Shown here piece after piece: positions 1-9,643 of a stretch of DNA of 37,395 bases. Source of the stretch: an uncultured Clostridia bacterium (GTDB lineage: Bacteria > Bacillota > Clostridia > Oscillospirales > Oscillospiraceae); NCBI GenBank assembly GCA_946542465.1, contig CAMNKQ010000004.1:1-37395 (forward strand). Reading direction: 5' to 3'. The notes under the pieces are model-generated. The model saw only the letters and a program-made list of their open reading frames with translations. It did not search any database and was not told the DNA's origin. Each line of letters opens with the position of its first letter. Position 1 is the stretch's first letter. The position numbers were made by a program, and so were the translations under genes.

Positions 1-5
1 TATAT

Positions 6-80
6 GGCGCCATAGCCAAGTGGTAAGGCAGCGGACTGCAAATCCGCGATTCCCCAGTTCAAGTCTGGGTGGCGCCTCCA
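6..80 (+). tRNA. tRNA-Cys (anticodon GCA), CCA encoded
   Basis: Acceptor stem GGCGCCA/TGGCGCC, anticodon context CTGCAAA, T-arm GGTTCAAGTC-like (CAGTTCAAGTCTG), 3' TCCA. Confidence 0.95.
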
Positions 81-82
81 GC

Positions 83-119
83 AAAAACGCGTGATTTGTT
101 TATCAAATCACGCGTTTTT
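83..119 (+). terminator. Intrinsic terminator after tRNA-Cys
   Basis: Near-perfect hairpin AAAAACGCGTGATTTG-TTTAT-CAAATCACGCGTTTTT. Confidence 0.85.
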
Positions 120-295
120 GAATGATGTTTGCCTTTGAGGCCAATGATGCCGCCCTTGGCAATGATGCGTGCTTCGCACATGATGTTTCCTGCGGAATGT
201 GTGGAGCAAACATCACATCCTTGTGAGCGAAGCGAACAACATCATTTACGAGCTTTGCGAGAAAACATCATTTGCCGCCATCGGCGGCATCATCC
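120..295. repeat. Modular AATGATG / CATCATT inverted array with small hairpins between modules
   Basis: AATGATG at 121, 143, 161 and CATGATG at 179; then CATCACA at 211, CATCATT at 240 and 266, CATCATC at 288. Spacers contain mini-hairpins such as GCCTTTGAGGC, GTGCTTCGCAC, TTCCTGCGGAA, GCCGCCATCGGCGGC. Confidence 0.75.
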
Positions 296-351
296 TTGAG
301 TATTTGCTGTTTATTATTACACGATGTGAAACGAAATCAGGGGTAAGGTGT

Positions 352-711
352 ATGAAAGAGAACAAACTCGCCGATATGTCCATGTCTTTTTCTGTTCAGA
401 TCATCGATCTTGTAAAAGAACTCAAATCCAAACATGAAACGATAATCTCCAATCAAATCGGCAGAAGCGGTACCTCTATCGGAGCTAACATATATGAGGC
501 TAACTATGCCCAAGGGCCAAGAGATTTTATCTCCAAGCTTGAAATCGCACTGAAAGAAGCTAGCGAAACAGGCTATTGGCTCGATCTTCTGTACCGGACA
601 CACTACATTGACGAGACGAAATATCAATCGCTGAACCGCCTGTGCACTTCCATTCGAGTCATGCTGATTTCCTCTTGTCGAACAGTAAAAAAGAACCATC
701 CGGCAGATTGA
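352..711 (+). CDS. Four-helix bundle protein, 23S rRNA intervening-sequence protein (S23/IVP) family
   Basis: MKENKLADMSMSFSVQIIDLVKEL...QIGRSGTSIGANIYEANYAQGPRDFISKLEIALKEASETGYWLDLL is the characteristic IVP-family pattern. Internal ATG chosen over the ORF-track start. Confidence 0.85.
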   Translation: MKENKLADMSMSFSVQIIDLVKELKSKHETIISNQIGRSGTSIGANIYEANYAQGPRDFISKLEIALKEASETGYWLDLLYRTHYIDETKYQSLNRLCTSIRVMLISSCRTVKKNHPAD

Positions 712-750
712 GCATTGTCAGTTTACCTTGAACTATCCCTCGCAATGGCC

Positions 751-781
751 CGCTGCAAGTAATACGCTTGCAGCGATTTTT
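751..781 (+). terminator. Intrinsic terminator
   Basis: CGCTGCAAG-TAATACG-CTTGCAGCG followed by ATTTTT. Confidence 0.75.
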
Positions 782-800
782 CATAAAAGGACGTGATTCC

Positions 801-1697
801 ATGAAAAAAACACACATCGGCCCTGTGCTGATCCTGCTGGCCGGATGCTTCTGGGGCAGCATGGGGCTCTTTGTCCGGACGCTGCAGGGCCGCGGTTTCG
901 GCCCGATGCCCATCACCTCCATCCGTCTGGTGCTGGCCGGACTCTTTTTCGCGCTGCTCCTGCTGCTGAAGGATCCCAAGGGCTTTCGCCTGCGGGCGCG
1001 GGATATCCCGCTTTTTCTCGGCCTGGGCCTGGGCAGCATTCTCTTCTTTACCCTCTGCTATTTCTCCGCCATCACTCTGCTGCCCCTCTCCACAGCGGCC
1101 ATCCTTCTCTACACCTCGCCCATCTGGGTCACGCTGCTCTCGGCGCTGGTGTTCAAGGAGAGGCTGACCGGGCGAAAGCTCCTGGCCCTGGCGCTGGCCT
1201 TCGGCGGCTGCGCGCTGGTCTCCGGTCTCTCCGGCGGCGGCATCAGTACCCTCGGATTGCTGCTTGGTCTGGGCTCCGGTCTGGGCTACGGGCTTTACAG
1301 CATTCTCGGCACCGTCGCGCTGCGGCGCTATTCTCCGCTGACCGTCACCACCTATACCTTTCTGATCGCCGGGCTGGGTTCCTGTTTTGTCTGCCCGCCG
1401 GGGGAGACCCTGGCCGCGTTTCAAGCCGCGCCGGGCTCTCACGGCCTGCTGGCCCTGGGGCTCGCCGCCATGGCGCTGATCACCGCGGTGATCCCCTTCC
1501 TGTCCTATACCCGGGGTCTGCAGAGCGTCCCCGCCGGCAAGGCCGCGATCCTCGCCACGGTAGAGCCTCTGGTGGCCGCGCTCTTCGGGGCGCTGGTCTT
1601 CCATGAGGCGCTCACGCCCCTCTCCTGCCTCGGCATCCTGCTGATCCTCGCGGCGGTGGTTTTGCTGAACCGGCCGGGCAAAAAGGAAAAGGCCTGA
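801..1697 (+). CDS. DMT-superfamily transporter (EamA family)
   Basis: About ten hydrophobic segments; EamA-like LLAGCFWGSMGLFVRTL and two-fold repeat architecture. Confidence 0.88.
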   Translation: MKKTHIGPVLILLAGCFWGSMGLFVRTLQGRGFGPMPITSIRLVLAGLFFALLLLLKDPKGFRLRARDIPLFLGLGLGSILFFTLCYFSAITLLPLSTAAILLYTSPIWVTLLSALVFKERLTGRKLLALALAFGGCALVSGLSGGGISTLGLLLGLGSGLGYGLYSILGTVALRRYSPLTVTTYTFLIAGLGSCFVCPPGETLAAFQAAPGSHGLLALGLAAMALITAVIPFLSYTRGLQSVPAGKAAILATVEPLVAALFGALVFHEALTPLSCLGILLILAAVVLLNRPGKKEKA

Positions 1698-1814
1698 GCC
1701 TTGGCGTCCAGGTTTTTCCAGTATAAAGCCCGCTTTCTTAAGATATCTTCACTTTTATTTTGGGCCACGTTGTTGTATAATGGCCTCAGTCAGAAAAAGG
1801 AGCGCGTAAAGCGA

Positions 1815-2657
1815 ATGAAGAAGCCAGTCAAAATTCTCTTGTTTGTCCTGTGCGCCGTCTTTGCCGGCGTATTCCTCTTCAGCGGATGGAAGCTGTTCAC
1901 CATGTGGAAGGGCTATCACGATTCCCGCCAGCAGTATGACAGCCTGACCGACCGCTACACCTCCGCGGCCACCCCGGCCCCGACGGCCGAGGCCTTTGCC
2001 GCGCCGGATCCGGCGGCCGCCACGCCCGCGCCGCAGGCGGCGGAGGTCTCCCCGATCTATGTGGACTTCAACCAGCTCCAGTCCGAAAACCCCGATGTGG
2101 TGGGCTGGATCTACTCCGAGAACACCAAGATCAACTACCCCATCGTGCAGGATCACAACAACGACAACTACTATTATCTGCACCGTGACATTCACGGCGA
2201 CTACTCCGGCAACGGCATTCCCTTTATGGACGTCAAATGTGCCCGGGACTTTTCCAGCTACAACACCATCGTCTACGGCCACCACATGAACGACGGCTCC
2301 ATGTTCGCCTCCATCAGTGACTACCGCACCGAGGGCTATTATGCCGAGCATCCCACCCTGTACCTGAACACCCCCGGGCAGGATTACCGGATCGACGTCT
2401 TCGCCGGCTATGTGACCGACGCCGACTCCAACACCTACATCATTTCCTTCCCGGACACCTCCAGCTTCCAGCTCTACTGCCAGGACATGAAGGCCCAGTC
2501 CGATTTTGCAAGCGATGTGGTGATCGAACCGGGCGACCGGATCATCACCCTCTCCACCTGTTCGTATGAATACTACGACGCCCGCTACGTGATCCAGGGC
2601 AAGCTGGTTCCGCTGGGCGTTGAGACCGGCGAGACCACCGTCTCCGCGGTCGGCTGA
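1815..2657 (+). CDS. srtB: Class B sortase
   Basis: N-terminal TM, catalytic His in NTIVYGHHM, TLSTC catalytic Cys motif, downstream Arg in DARYVIQGKL. Confidence 0.92.
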   Translation: MKKPVKILLFVLCAVFAGVFLFSGWKLFTMWKGYHDSRQQYDSLTDRYTSAATPAPTAEAFAAPDPAAATPAPQAAEVSPIYVDFNQLQSENPDVVGWIYSENTKINYPIVQDHNNDNYYYLHRDIHGDYSGNGIPFMDVKCARDFSSYNTIVYGHHMNDGSMFASISDYRTEGYYAEHPTLYLNTPGQDYRIDVFAGYVTDADSNTYIISFPDTSSFQLYCQDMKAQSDFASDVVIEPGDRIITLSTCSYEYYDARYVIQGKLVPLGVETGETTVSAVG

Positions 2658-2692
2658 TTTCCCCTGTATATTTTATAGTTGAGGTGATTTTG

Positions 2693-5600
2693 ATGAAACT
2701 GAAAGGAAAAGCTCTCCTGAGCCTGCTTATGGTACTGACTCTCGTGATGCAGCTCTTCTCCGTCTCCGCCTTCGCGGAGGGGCAGATCAACGGCAGCGAG
2801 CCGCTGGTCTACGCCATTTACGCCAAGGATGAGAGCGGCGCCGTCGCTCAGATCCCGGCGGAGAACGAATATGTGCTGGAGAACAAGAGCTACAGCATCA
2901 CCGTGGGCGAGAAACAGCTCAGCCGCTCCTCCAATGACGTGAGCATGAGCGATCTGATGAACAGTGATCTGTGCATCACGCCCCCCGACGGCTGGTACGT
3001 GGCCAAGGCCTGGCTCTACGGCGACAGCTTCGACGACAGCGTCGCGCTGCCCCTGACCGCCGCCAACCCCAACAGCACGCCCGCCACCGCCGTCACCCTG
3101 AACCGCAACGACTGCATCGCCTACGTGCAGGACGGCTGGAACAACATTTTTGACGATTCCCTCGTCGGCTCCTTCGGCGGCATGTACACCCTCGGCGTGT
3201 ACTTTGAGCCGCTGGATGAGAACAATGTCACCGGCGGTTCCCACGCGGCCGGCGAGACCATCACCACCGAATACGGCGATCCCGCCCAGGGCTTTGCCGG
3301 CTGGGATCTCTACTATCCCATCAACGGCTCCCATGTCCTGCTGGACAGCTACGAGACCGTCACCCCCTACGCCAGCTTTGAGCTCAATGCCGTGTACGCC
3401 CCGATCTTCTCCGTGAAGGTACAGGATCTGACCCTCGCCGAGGGCACCTCTCTGAGCGACGCCTATGCCATGCTCCAGGTGGAGACCCTGAACGCCGTGC
3501 CCGGCTACAGCCTGGCTGACACCCAGATGAGCATTGAGGGCGCCCCTGATCCCCTGGCCGCCGGCCAGTATACGCTGATCGTCTCCGGCCGTCTCGTGGC
3601 CGACAACGGCAAGGCCGTCCAGCCCCGCGACGTCATGCTCAGCACCCAGGCCGGCACTCTGACCGTCGAGGCCGCGGCTGTGCCCGCGGAACCCGCGCAG
3701 GAAGAGATCGTGATCGATGATCAGTCCGCGTACGTTCCCGAGTCCGTTCCCGTCTATGTCCCTGTGGCGCGCAGCATCAGCGTCTCCGGCAGCCCCTACA
3801 CCCAGAACACCGCAGACGGCGTCAGCCTCTATCTGGACGACGGCACCGCGGACTTCAGTTATGACCTGACGGTGGACAGCATCTCCGTCGACCCCGGCTG
3901 CTACACCGTGTATGAGGACAATGTGTCCCTGGCCAACTGGTATCTGGACGACCTCAACGAGGGCGACCACAGCGTTCACCTGAACTTCTCCAACGGCGAT
4001 TACGCCGATGCCACCTTCTCCGTGGCCGCGCCCGCGCCCGTCGTCTATACTCCCACCGTGACCGGCAGCCCCTGGACGCGCGGCAGCGCCGAGGGCGTCA
4101 GCTTCGACTTTGGCGACGACATCTATGAGTTCACCGCTCTGAGCCTTGGCGACAGCCCGGTGGACGCCGCCAACTACAGCATCGATAACGGCGCCGTCGT
4201 TCTGAACGCCGCCTATCTGAACACTCTCGCCGCCGGCGAGTACGGCGTCCACTTCGATTTCAGCGACGGCTACGCCGATGGCAGCTTCGCCGTGCAGGAG
4301 CCCGCGCCTGTCGAGCCCGTGGTCTACACGGTCAGCGTGACCGGCAGCCCCTGGGTCCGCAACAGCACGGAGGGTCTCCGCCTCAACCTGGACCGGGAGA
4401 TCGGCCAGTTCACCGCCCTGAGCATCGACGGCAGCCCCCTGGATCCCGCCTACTACTATGTGGACAGCTCTCTGGACAACGCCTTTATGGTGGCGCCCGA
4501 TTATCTGAACACCCTGTCCGCCGAGACGCACAGCATCCGCTTTGATTTCACCGACGGCTATGGCGAAGCCAGCTTTGTCGTGGAGGAGCCGGCCCCGCCC
4601 GAGCCTGTGGTCTACGCGATCATCGGAGCTGACCAGAGCCCCTGGATGATCGGCAGCAGCGAGGGCTTCCACTTCCAGTTCGATAAGGAGCTCGGTTCTC
4701 TGACCGGCGTCACCGCCGATGGCAGCGCCCTCTCCGCCGACAGCTTCAGCGCCTCCGGCACCATCGTCACCCTGACGCCCGCCGCTCTGAGCTCTCTGGG
4801 CGTCGGCACCCACAGCATCGACTTCCTCTTCTCTGACGGTCATACCAGCGCCCCGGGCAGCCTCAGCATCGAGCAGACTGTGGTCGACTACAGTCTGACG
4901 GTCTCCGGCTCTCCCTGGGCCAAGAACAGCAGCGAGGGCATCACGCTGACGGTTTCCGGCGCGGATATGAGCCAGCTTCTGTCCGTTGAGGTGGACAATG
5001 CCGCGATCTCCTCCGAGAACTACAGCATCGGCACGGATATCGTTCTGAGCAGCGCGTATCTGCAGCAGCTCGCCTCCCAGGATCACAGCGTCAAGGTCGT
5101 GTTCTCCAACGGCTCGGCCAGCGGCAGCTTTACCGTCGCCGACCCTGTCTATTACCACTATGGGATCAAGTCCGTCTCCGGTTCTCCCTGGACCAAGAAC
5201 AGCGACGCGACTGTCCGCATCGCCATTGACGCCGACATGAGCAAGCTTGAAAGCGTCGAGATCGACGGCAGCGCCGCCGACTACACGCTGGACGGCGACG
5301 CGGTGGTGCTCTCCGCCTCCCTGCTCCAGAACCTGAGCTCCGCCACCCACAAGTTTGTCGCGAAGTTCAGCGACGGCGAGGCCGAGACCTCCATCGAGAT
5401 CAACGATCCCAACCCCATCGAATACACCCTCACCGTGAGCGCCAGCCCCTGGAAGAAGGGCACCGGCATCGGCCTGGACTTCACCGGCAACGCGGACATG
5501 AGCAAGCTCACCTCCGTGGCGGTGGACGGCGCCCCCATTGCCAACGGCTATGGCGCCACCGGCGGCACCCTCTCCCTGACCTCCACCTATCTGGAGACCC

Positions 5601-7339
5601 TCAGCGTCGGCAACCACAGCCTGAAGCTGAACTTTAGCGATGGCTTTGCCAACGCCGCCTTCACCGTGGCCAAGGCCGATCCCATCGAGTATAAGATCAT
5701 CGCCGTGAACACCAGCCCCTGGGTCAAGGCCAGCCCCGCCGGCATCAGCTTCAAGATCGACGCCGACGCCGTGAAGTTCAGCTATGAGGTGTTCGTGGAC
5801 AACAACAAGATCCCCGGCGCCGCTTTCTCCACCACGGCCGACCGCACCACCGTCACCATCAGCGCCAGCTATCTGGAGAGTCTGAGCGTCGGCAAGCATG
5901 AGATCAGCTTCAACTTCAACGACGGCTTTGCCAAGGGCAGCTTCAGCATCGAAGCCCCGGCGGTGACGCCTCCTCCCTCGCCCAGTCCCTCCCCCATCTC
6001 CTACGGTTTCCTGGAGGGCACCAGCACCCGCTATATCCGCGGCTCGGCGGATGGCATGACCCTGAAGGTCAACGCCGATATCAGCAAGTTCAGCTTCCTC
6101 GTGCAGATCGACGGCAACCAGATCAGCGCGGCCAACTACTCCGTGACCTCCGGCAGCACCGTCGTCACCCTGGCGAGCGCCTACCTGAACACGCTGGCCG
6201 TCGGCAGCCACACCATCGTCATCAACTTCAGCGACGGCGCCGCCACCGCCCTCTTCACCGTGGAGGAGGCCGCGCCCGAGACCACGCCCATCCCCTTGCG
6301 CATCACCGGCCGGAACGTCAGCAAGACCTATGACGGCGCCGCCTACAACCTGGCCAACTACGGCGCCAACAACCAGGGTGTTACCGCCACCTTCCATCTG
6401 GTGCAGAACGGCCAGTGGGTCAACCAGGCCGTGAACATCGGCAGCTACGACATCTATCTGGACTCCGTTCAGGCCGCCGACACTTCCCGGACCTATAAGG
6501 TCGTGGTCTACGACGCCAACGGCAACCTGGTCTCCAACGACTTCAAGAACAACTCCGTCAAGGTCGGCACCCTGTCCATCACGGGCACCCGCGCCGTGGT
6601 CGTCACGGTGAAGGATCAGTCCTGGACCTACGACGGCCAGGCACACCAGCTCGACCCGAGCGCCTACACCGTGGAGGGTCTGGACCCCGGCGACAGCCTC
6701 AACATCAAGCTCACCGCGCTGGACGCCAACGGCCGCACCGTCGGCAGCATCATCAACGCCGGCAGCTATAACATCAAGGCTGAGTACACCGGCGGCGCCA
6801 ACGCCAGCAAATACAGCGTGACCATCGGCAACATGGGCAAGCTGACCGTCAGTCCCTTCAAGCTGACCCTGACCGCCGAATCCGCCTCCAAGGCCTATGA
6901 CGGCACCGTGCTGCGCAACAGCAACGTGAAGGCCACCGGCCTTGTCAGCGGCCACAAGTTCCGCTCGGGCGACGGCGTGAAGTTCTCCGTCTACGACGCC
7001 AAGGGCAACCTGATCAAGAACGGCCCCGTGGAGGTCGGCACCTACTCCAAGAAGGTCACCGAGGTCCACATCGTCGACGCCAACAACAGCGAGGTCACCT
7101 CCAACTACGACATCACCCGCGTGGACGGCACCCTGACCATCATCGCCAGCGGCAACAACAGCCCCAAGACCGGCGACCAGAACAACCTCACCCTCTGGAT
7201 CGTCCTGCTGCTGATCTCCGCTCTGGCCGTGGCCGCCGTGCTGATCACCCTGCGCCTGCGCAGCAAGAAGCTGCGGGCCGCCCGTGACAAAGCCGGCGAA
7301 GCCCCCAGCGAGCAGACCCGCCGGGTGAAGCGGCAGTAA
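2693..7339 (+). CDS. Sortase-anchored repeat surface protein: nine ~85-95 aa repeats plus three YDG/MBG-type domains
   Basis: Signal peptide MKLKGKALLSLLMVLTLVMQLFSVSAFA; recurring VSGSPWxxxSxxGxxL...YLxxLxxGxHxxxxxFSDGxxxxxFxV unit; C-terminal SPKTGD, TM, basic tail. Confidence 0.93.
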   Translation: MKLKGKALLSLLMVLTLVMQLFSVSAFAEGQINGSEPLVYAIYAKDESGAVAQIPAENEYVLENKSYSITVGEKQLSRSSNDVSMSDLMNSDLCITPPDGWYVAKAWLYGDSFDDSVALPLTAANPNSTPATAVTLNRNDCIAYVQDGWNNIFDDSLVGSFGGMYTLGVYFEPLDENNVTGGSHAAGETITTEYGDPAQGFAGWDLYYPINGSHVLLDSYETVTPYASFELNAVYAPIFSVKVQDLTLAEGTSLSDAYAMLQVETLNAVPGYSLADTQMSIEGAPDPLAAGQYTLIVSGRLVADNGKAVQPRDVMLSTQAGTLTVEAAAVPAEPAQEEIVIDDQSAYVPESVPVYVPVARSISVSGSPYTQNTADGVSLYLDDGTADFSYDLTVDSISVDPGCYTVYEDNVSLANWYLDDLNEGDHSVHLNFSNGDYADATFSVAAPAPVVYTPTVTGSPWTRGSAEGVSFDFGDDIYEFTALSLGDSPVDAANYSIDNGAVVLNAAYLNTLAAGEYGVHFDFSDGYADGSFAVQEPAPVEPVVYTVSVTGSPWVRNSTEGLRLNLDREIGQFTALSIDGSPLDPAYYYVDSSLDNAFMVAPDYLNTLSAETHSIRFDFTDGYGEASFVVEEPAPPEPVVYAIIGADQSPWMIGSSEGFHFQFDKELGSLTGVTADGSALSADSFSASGTIVTLTPAALSSLGVGTHSIDFLFSDGHTSAPGSLSIEQTVVDYSLTVSGSPWAKNSSEGITLTVSGADMSQLLSVEVDNAAISSENYSIGTDIVLSSAYLQQLASQDHSVKVVFSNGSASGSFTVADPVYYHYGIKSVSGSPWTKNSDATVRIAIDADMSKLESVEIDGSAADYTLDGDAVVLSASLLQNLSSATHKFVAKFSDGEAETSIEINDPNPIEYTLTVSASPWKKGTGIGLDFTGNADMSKLTSVAVDGAPIANGYGATGGTLSLTSTYLETLSVGNHSLKLNFSDGFANAAFTVAKADPIEYKIIAVNTSPWVKASPAGISFKIDADAVKFSYEVFVDNNKIPGAAFSTTADRTTVTISASYLESLSVGKHEISFNFNDGFAKGSFSIEAPAVTPPPSPSPSPISYGFLEGTSTRYIRGSADGMTLKVNADISKFSFLVQIDGNQISAANYSVTSGSTVVTLASAYLNTLAVGSHTIVINFSDGAATALFTVEEAAPETTPIPLRITGRNVSKTYDGAAYNLANYGANNQGVTATFHLVQNGQWVNQAVNIGSYDIYLDSVQAADTSRTYKVVVYDANGNLVSNDFKNNSVKVGTLSITGTRAVVVTVKDQSWTYDGQAHQLDPSAYTVEGLDPGDSLNIKLTALDANGRTVGSIINAGSYNIKAEYTGGANASKYSVTIGNMGKLTVSPFKLTLTAESASKAYDGTVLRNSNVKATGLVSGHKFRSGDGVKFSVYDAKGNLIKNGPVEVGTYSKKVTEVHIVDANNSEVTSNYDITRVDGTLTIIASGNNSPKTGDQNNLTLWIVLLLISALAVAAVLITLRLRSKKLRAARDKAGEAPSEQTRRVKRQ
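3766..6273 (+). repeat. Nine protein-level tandem repeats (SPW/FSDG repeats) inside the surface protein
   Basis: Repeat starts: ISVSGSPYTQN, PTVTGSPWTRG, VSVTGSPWVRN, IGADQSPWMIG, LTVSGSPWAKN, KSVSGSPWTKN, LTVSASPWKKG, IAVNTSPWVKA, LEGTSTRYIRG. Confidence 0.88.
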
Positions 7340-7364
7340 GAAACGCAAACACCCCATAAAAACA

Positions 7365-7407
7365 ATCCGCCCGGAACCGTTTCGGTTCCGGGCGGATCTC
7401 TTTTTTT
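7365..7407. terminator. Intrinsic terminator between convergent genes
   Basis: ATCCGCCCGGAACCG-TTT-CGGTTCCGGGCGGAT followed by a T-tract. Confidence 0.85.
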
Positions 7408-7414
7408 ATTCTTT

Positions 7415-7966
7415 TTATTCCTCGCTGGTTTTCGTCTGGAAGGGCACCAGCCCGGTTTTGCCCAGGGCCAGCATCACCGCCGGGATCAGCACCAGATGGA
7501 GGAGGATGCCCGGGATCGCCTCCAGCAGCGCTCCGGCCACGAACATCTTGAAGGTGAAGGGCGCGCCAAAGCCCAGCAGCGCGCAGCGGGCCAGGCCCCA
7601 GACCACACGCCCGGCGATCATGGCGGTGATGAGCGCGACATAGCAGGAGCGCAGGCAAAAGTAGCCCTTGCGGAAATACACCAGACCCGAGACCAGGCCG
7701 TAGGTGGCCAGCTCAAAGGCCATGGCGATGCCGTTGGGAAAGAGCACCGGCATGCCGAAGAGCGCCCCGCGCAGCAGGGGCAGCGCGAAGCCCAGGGCGA
7801 TCCCGTAGGGCCAGCCGCAGATCAGCCCGCAGAGGAAGACCGGAATGTGCATCGGGCAGAGCATGCGGCCGATCTGGGGGATCTGCCCGGTCAGGAAGGG
7901 CAGCACCAGCCCGAGGGCGAGCAGCATGGCGGTCGTGGTCAGGCGACGGGTTTTGGATTGCCTCAT
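7415..7966 (-). CDS. ECF transporter S component (solitary in window)
   Basis: Multi-TM protein of ~180 aa with the ECF S-component pattern MLLALGLVLPFLTGQIPQIGRMLCPMHIPVFLCGLICGWPYG. Confidence 0.75.
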   Translation of the reverse strand: MRQSKTRRLTTTAMLLALGLVLPFLTGQIPQIGRMLCPMHIPVFLCGLICGWPYGIALGFALPLLRGALFGMPVLFPNGIAMAFELATYGLVSGLVYFRKGYFCLRSCYVALITAMIAGRVVWGLARCALLGFGAPFTFKMFVAGALLEAIPGILLHLVLIPAVMLALGKTGLVPFQTKTSEE

Positions 7967-8020
7967 ACTTGGTTTCCCTCCTGTTTATACGATTCTTCAC
8001 TAAAACGATAAAAATCGGTA

Positions 8021-9643
8021 TTACTTGTGCTTTCGGCCGAGAATGTAATGGAACCAGGCCAGGTATTCCGCCCCGAGGCGGCCCACCAGCTCCTCGGCCT
8101 CGCCGGGCTTCCGCTGGGCCAGATACAGGCACTGCTGGGCCAGCTGATAGCGCCGGGCGACCGAGAAGCGGGCGATCTCCTCATCGGTATAGCGGCCCAA
8201 GCCCTCCAGCTGCTCCTGGGCGCGGAAGAAGCGGAGGAAGGCCTCGGCCGTGTCCTTGCCCACGATGGGGCCCAGCAGGGAGAAATCGTTGCCGGAGGAG
8301 TCCAGCACGCGGGAGACCATCTCCCAGCGGCGGGGATCGGCGTGGCCCTCCGTGCCGGTGTAGGCCGTGCGGAGGTAGAGGTCGTTGTTGGCCAGAAATT
8401 CCAGCACATAGGGGTTGAGACCCTTGTTCACCGCCCAGGGCATCCAGTTTGCCACGGTGGTGCGGATGTAGATATGGGCAAAGCGGCCGAAGAGCGGCTC
8501 GGCCAGATCGTGGGCCGCGCTGGACTCGCTCCGGTCGTTGCCGGCGGCGACGATGCGGGCGTTGGGCGGCAGGGGCCAGCGGTTGTTCACCACCCGCTCC
8601 AGCACGATCTTGAAGATGACGGACTGGGTCTGCTTGGTGGCGTTGGTCAGCTCATCGAAAAAGAGGATGTGCAGCTCGCCGTCCTCACACAGGCGCTCCA
8701 GCTTCACCAGCCACACGGGCTTGACGTCGATGATCTCGTCCCGGCTCTCGTTGTAGATGGCGCGGCCGTTGATGGTCTCGGGCGTCTCGTTCACCAGCTC
8801 GATGTCCAGCACCTGGGGATCCAGCTCCTTGACGCGGTCGCTCTTGCCGTCGCCGGAGAGGCCGTGGAGAAAGACCGGGATGTCCGCCTTGACGTAGGCG
8901 GCGATCAGGCTCAGCTCATCGTGCTCCTCCACGCGGAAGGCCGCGTTCTCCGGCAGCGCCTCCGGCTCCGTCCAGCGCAGCTCCTCCAGGAAGCGCTCGT
9001 CCAGCCAGGCCGCGGCCTCCTCCCGGCTCAGGCCGCCCAGCAGGGCCGTGCCGCTGAGCAGCAGGCGGTTTACCGCATCGTAGTACCAGCGCACCGGGCG
9101 CAGCTCGAGAAACACGCTCTCCCCCTCGCTGAGCACCGTCCCGTCCGAGAGCTGGACATAGCCCGTGGCCCCGCCCTGGGGCGCCGTCAGGCGCAGGATC
9201 TGCCGGCCGCCCAGGCGGTAGACCGGGCAGTCCTCCCCGTTCAGGCGCAGCACCCGGCCCGTTGCGGCCAGGCTTCCCTCGGCGTACTGCTTCGCCGCCA
9301 TGTCCCGCAGCGCCGCGTCCAGGATCGCCGTGGGCCAGGTCCCGAACTCCGCCGTGGCCAGATCGCCGCTGCGGCGGATGTTTTTCAATTCCTTCTCCTC
9401 TCCCGGCTCCAGCAGGAGCGCCGGGCGCAGCGCCGCCTGGGCGCAGTCGTTGAGGCGTCCGAAGCGGTCGGCGCAGTCGCCGCCGCTCAAATACCAGTTC
9501 ACGCTGCCGCTGTCCACGGTAAAGCCGTCGTCCACCGTCGTCAGCAGCACCAGATCCGTGGCCGCCGCCATGGCGCCCACCGCCTGAAACAGGGGCAGGG
9601 GCCGGTCGAAGACCTGCTCACGTGATAAGAAAATCGATCTCAT
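8021..9643 (-). CDS. MoxR-type AAA+ ATPase with ~250 aa N-terminal extension
   Basis: Walker A GLSGDGKS, Walker B ILFFDELTNA, sensor-1 RIVAAGNDRSES, adjacent to a VWA partner. Confidence 0.85.
   Translation of the reverse strand: MRSIFLSREQVFDRPLPLFQAVGAMAAATDLVLLTTVDDGFTVDSGSVNWYLSGGDCADRFGRLNDCAQAALRPALLLEPGEEKELKNIRRSGDLATAEFGTWPTAILDAALRDMAAKQYAEGSLAATGRVLRLNGEDCPVYRLGGRQILRLTAPQGGATGYVQLSDGTVLSEGESVFLELRPVRWYYDAVNRLLLSGTALLGGLSREEAAAWLDERFLEELRWTEPEALPENAAFRVEEHDELSLIAAYVKADIPVFLHGLSGDGKSDRVKELDPQVLDIELVNETPETINGRAIYNESRDEIIDVKPVWLVKLERLCEDGELHILFFDELTNATKQTQSVIFKIVLERVVNNRWPLPPNARIVAAGNDRSESSAAHDLAEPLFGRFAHIYIRTTVANWMPWAVNKGLNPYVLEFLANNDLYLRTAYTGTEGHADPRRWEMVSRVLDSSGNDFSLLGPIVGKDTAEAFLRFFRAQEQLEGLGRYTDEEIARFSVARRYQLAQQCLYLAQRKPGEAEELVGRLGAEYLAWFHYILGRKHK

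Noticed and set aside
121-295. CRISPR-like array from regularly spaced AATGATG modules
   Set aside because: Modules are only 7-8 nt, spacing is short (~18-26 nt), orientation switches midway and spacers are mini-hairpins; no cas genes.
3766-6273. DNA tandem repeat or CRISPR-like periodicity in the surface gene
   Set aside because: Periodicity is at protein-domain level (~85-95 codons) with diverged nucleotide sequence.
2585-7357. 1590-aa uninterrupted ORF antisense to the surface protein
   Set aside because: Low-complexity G/V/A/D/H-rich translation typical of the antisense frame of GC-rich, codon-biased repeats; the plus-strand ORF has signal peptide, domains and sorting signal.
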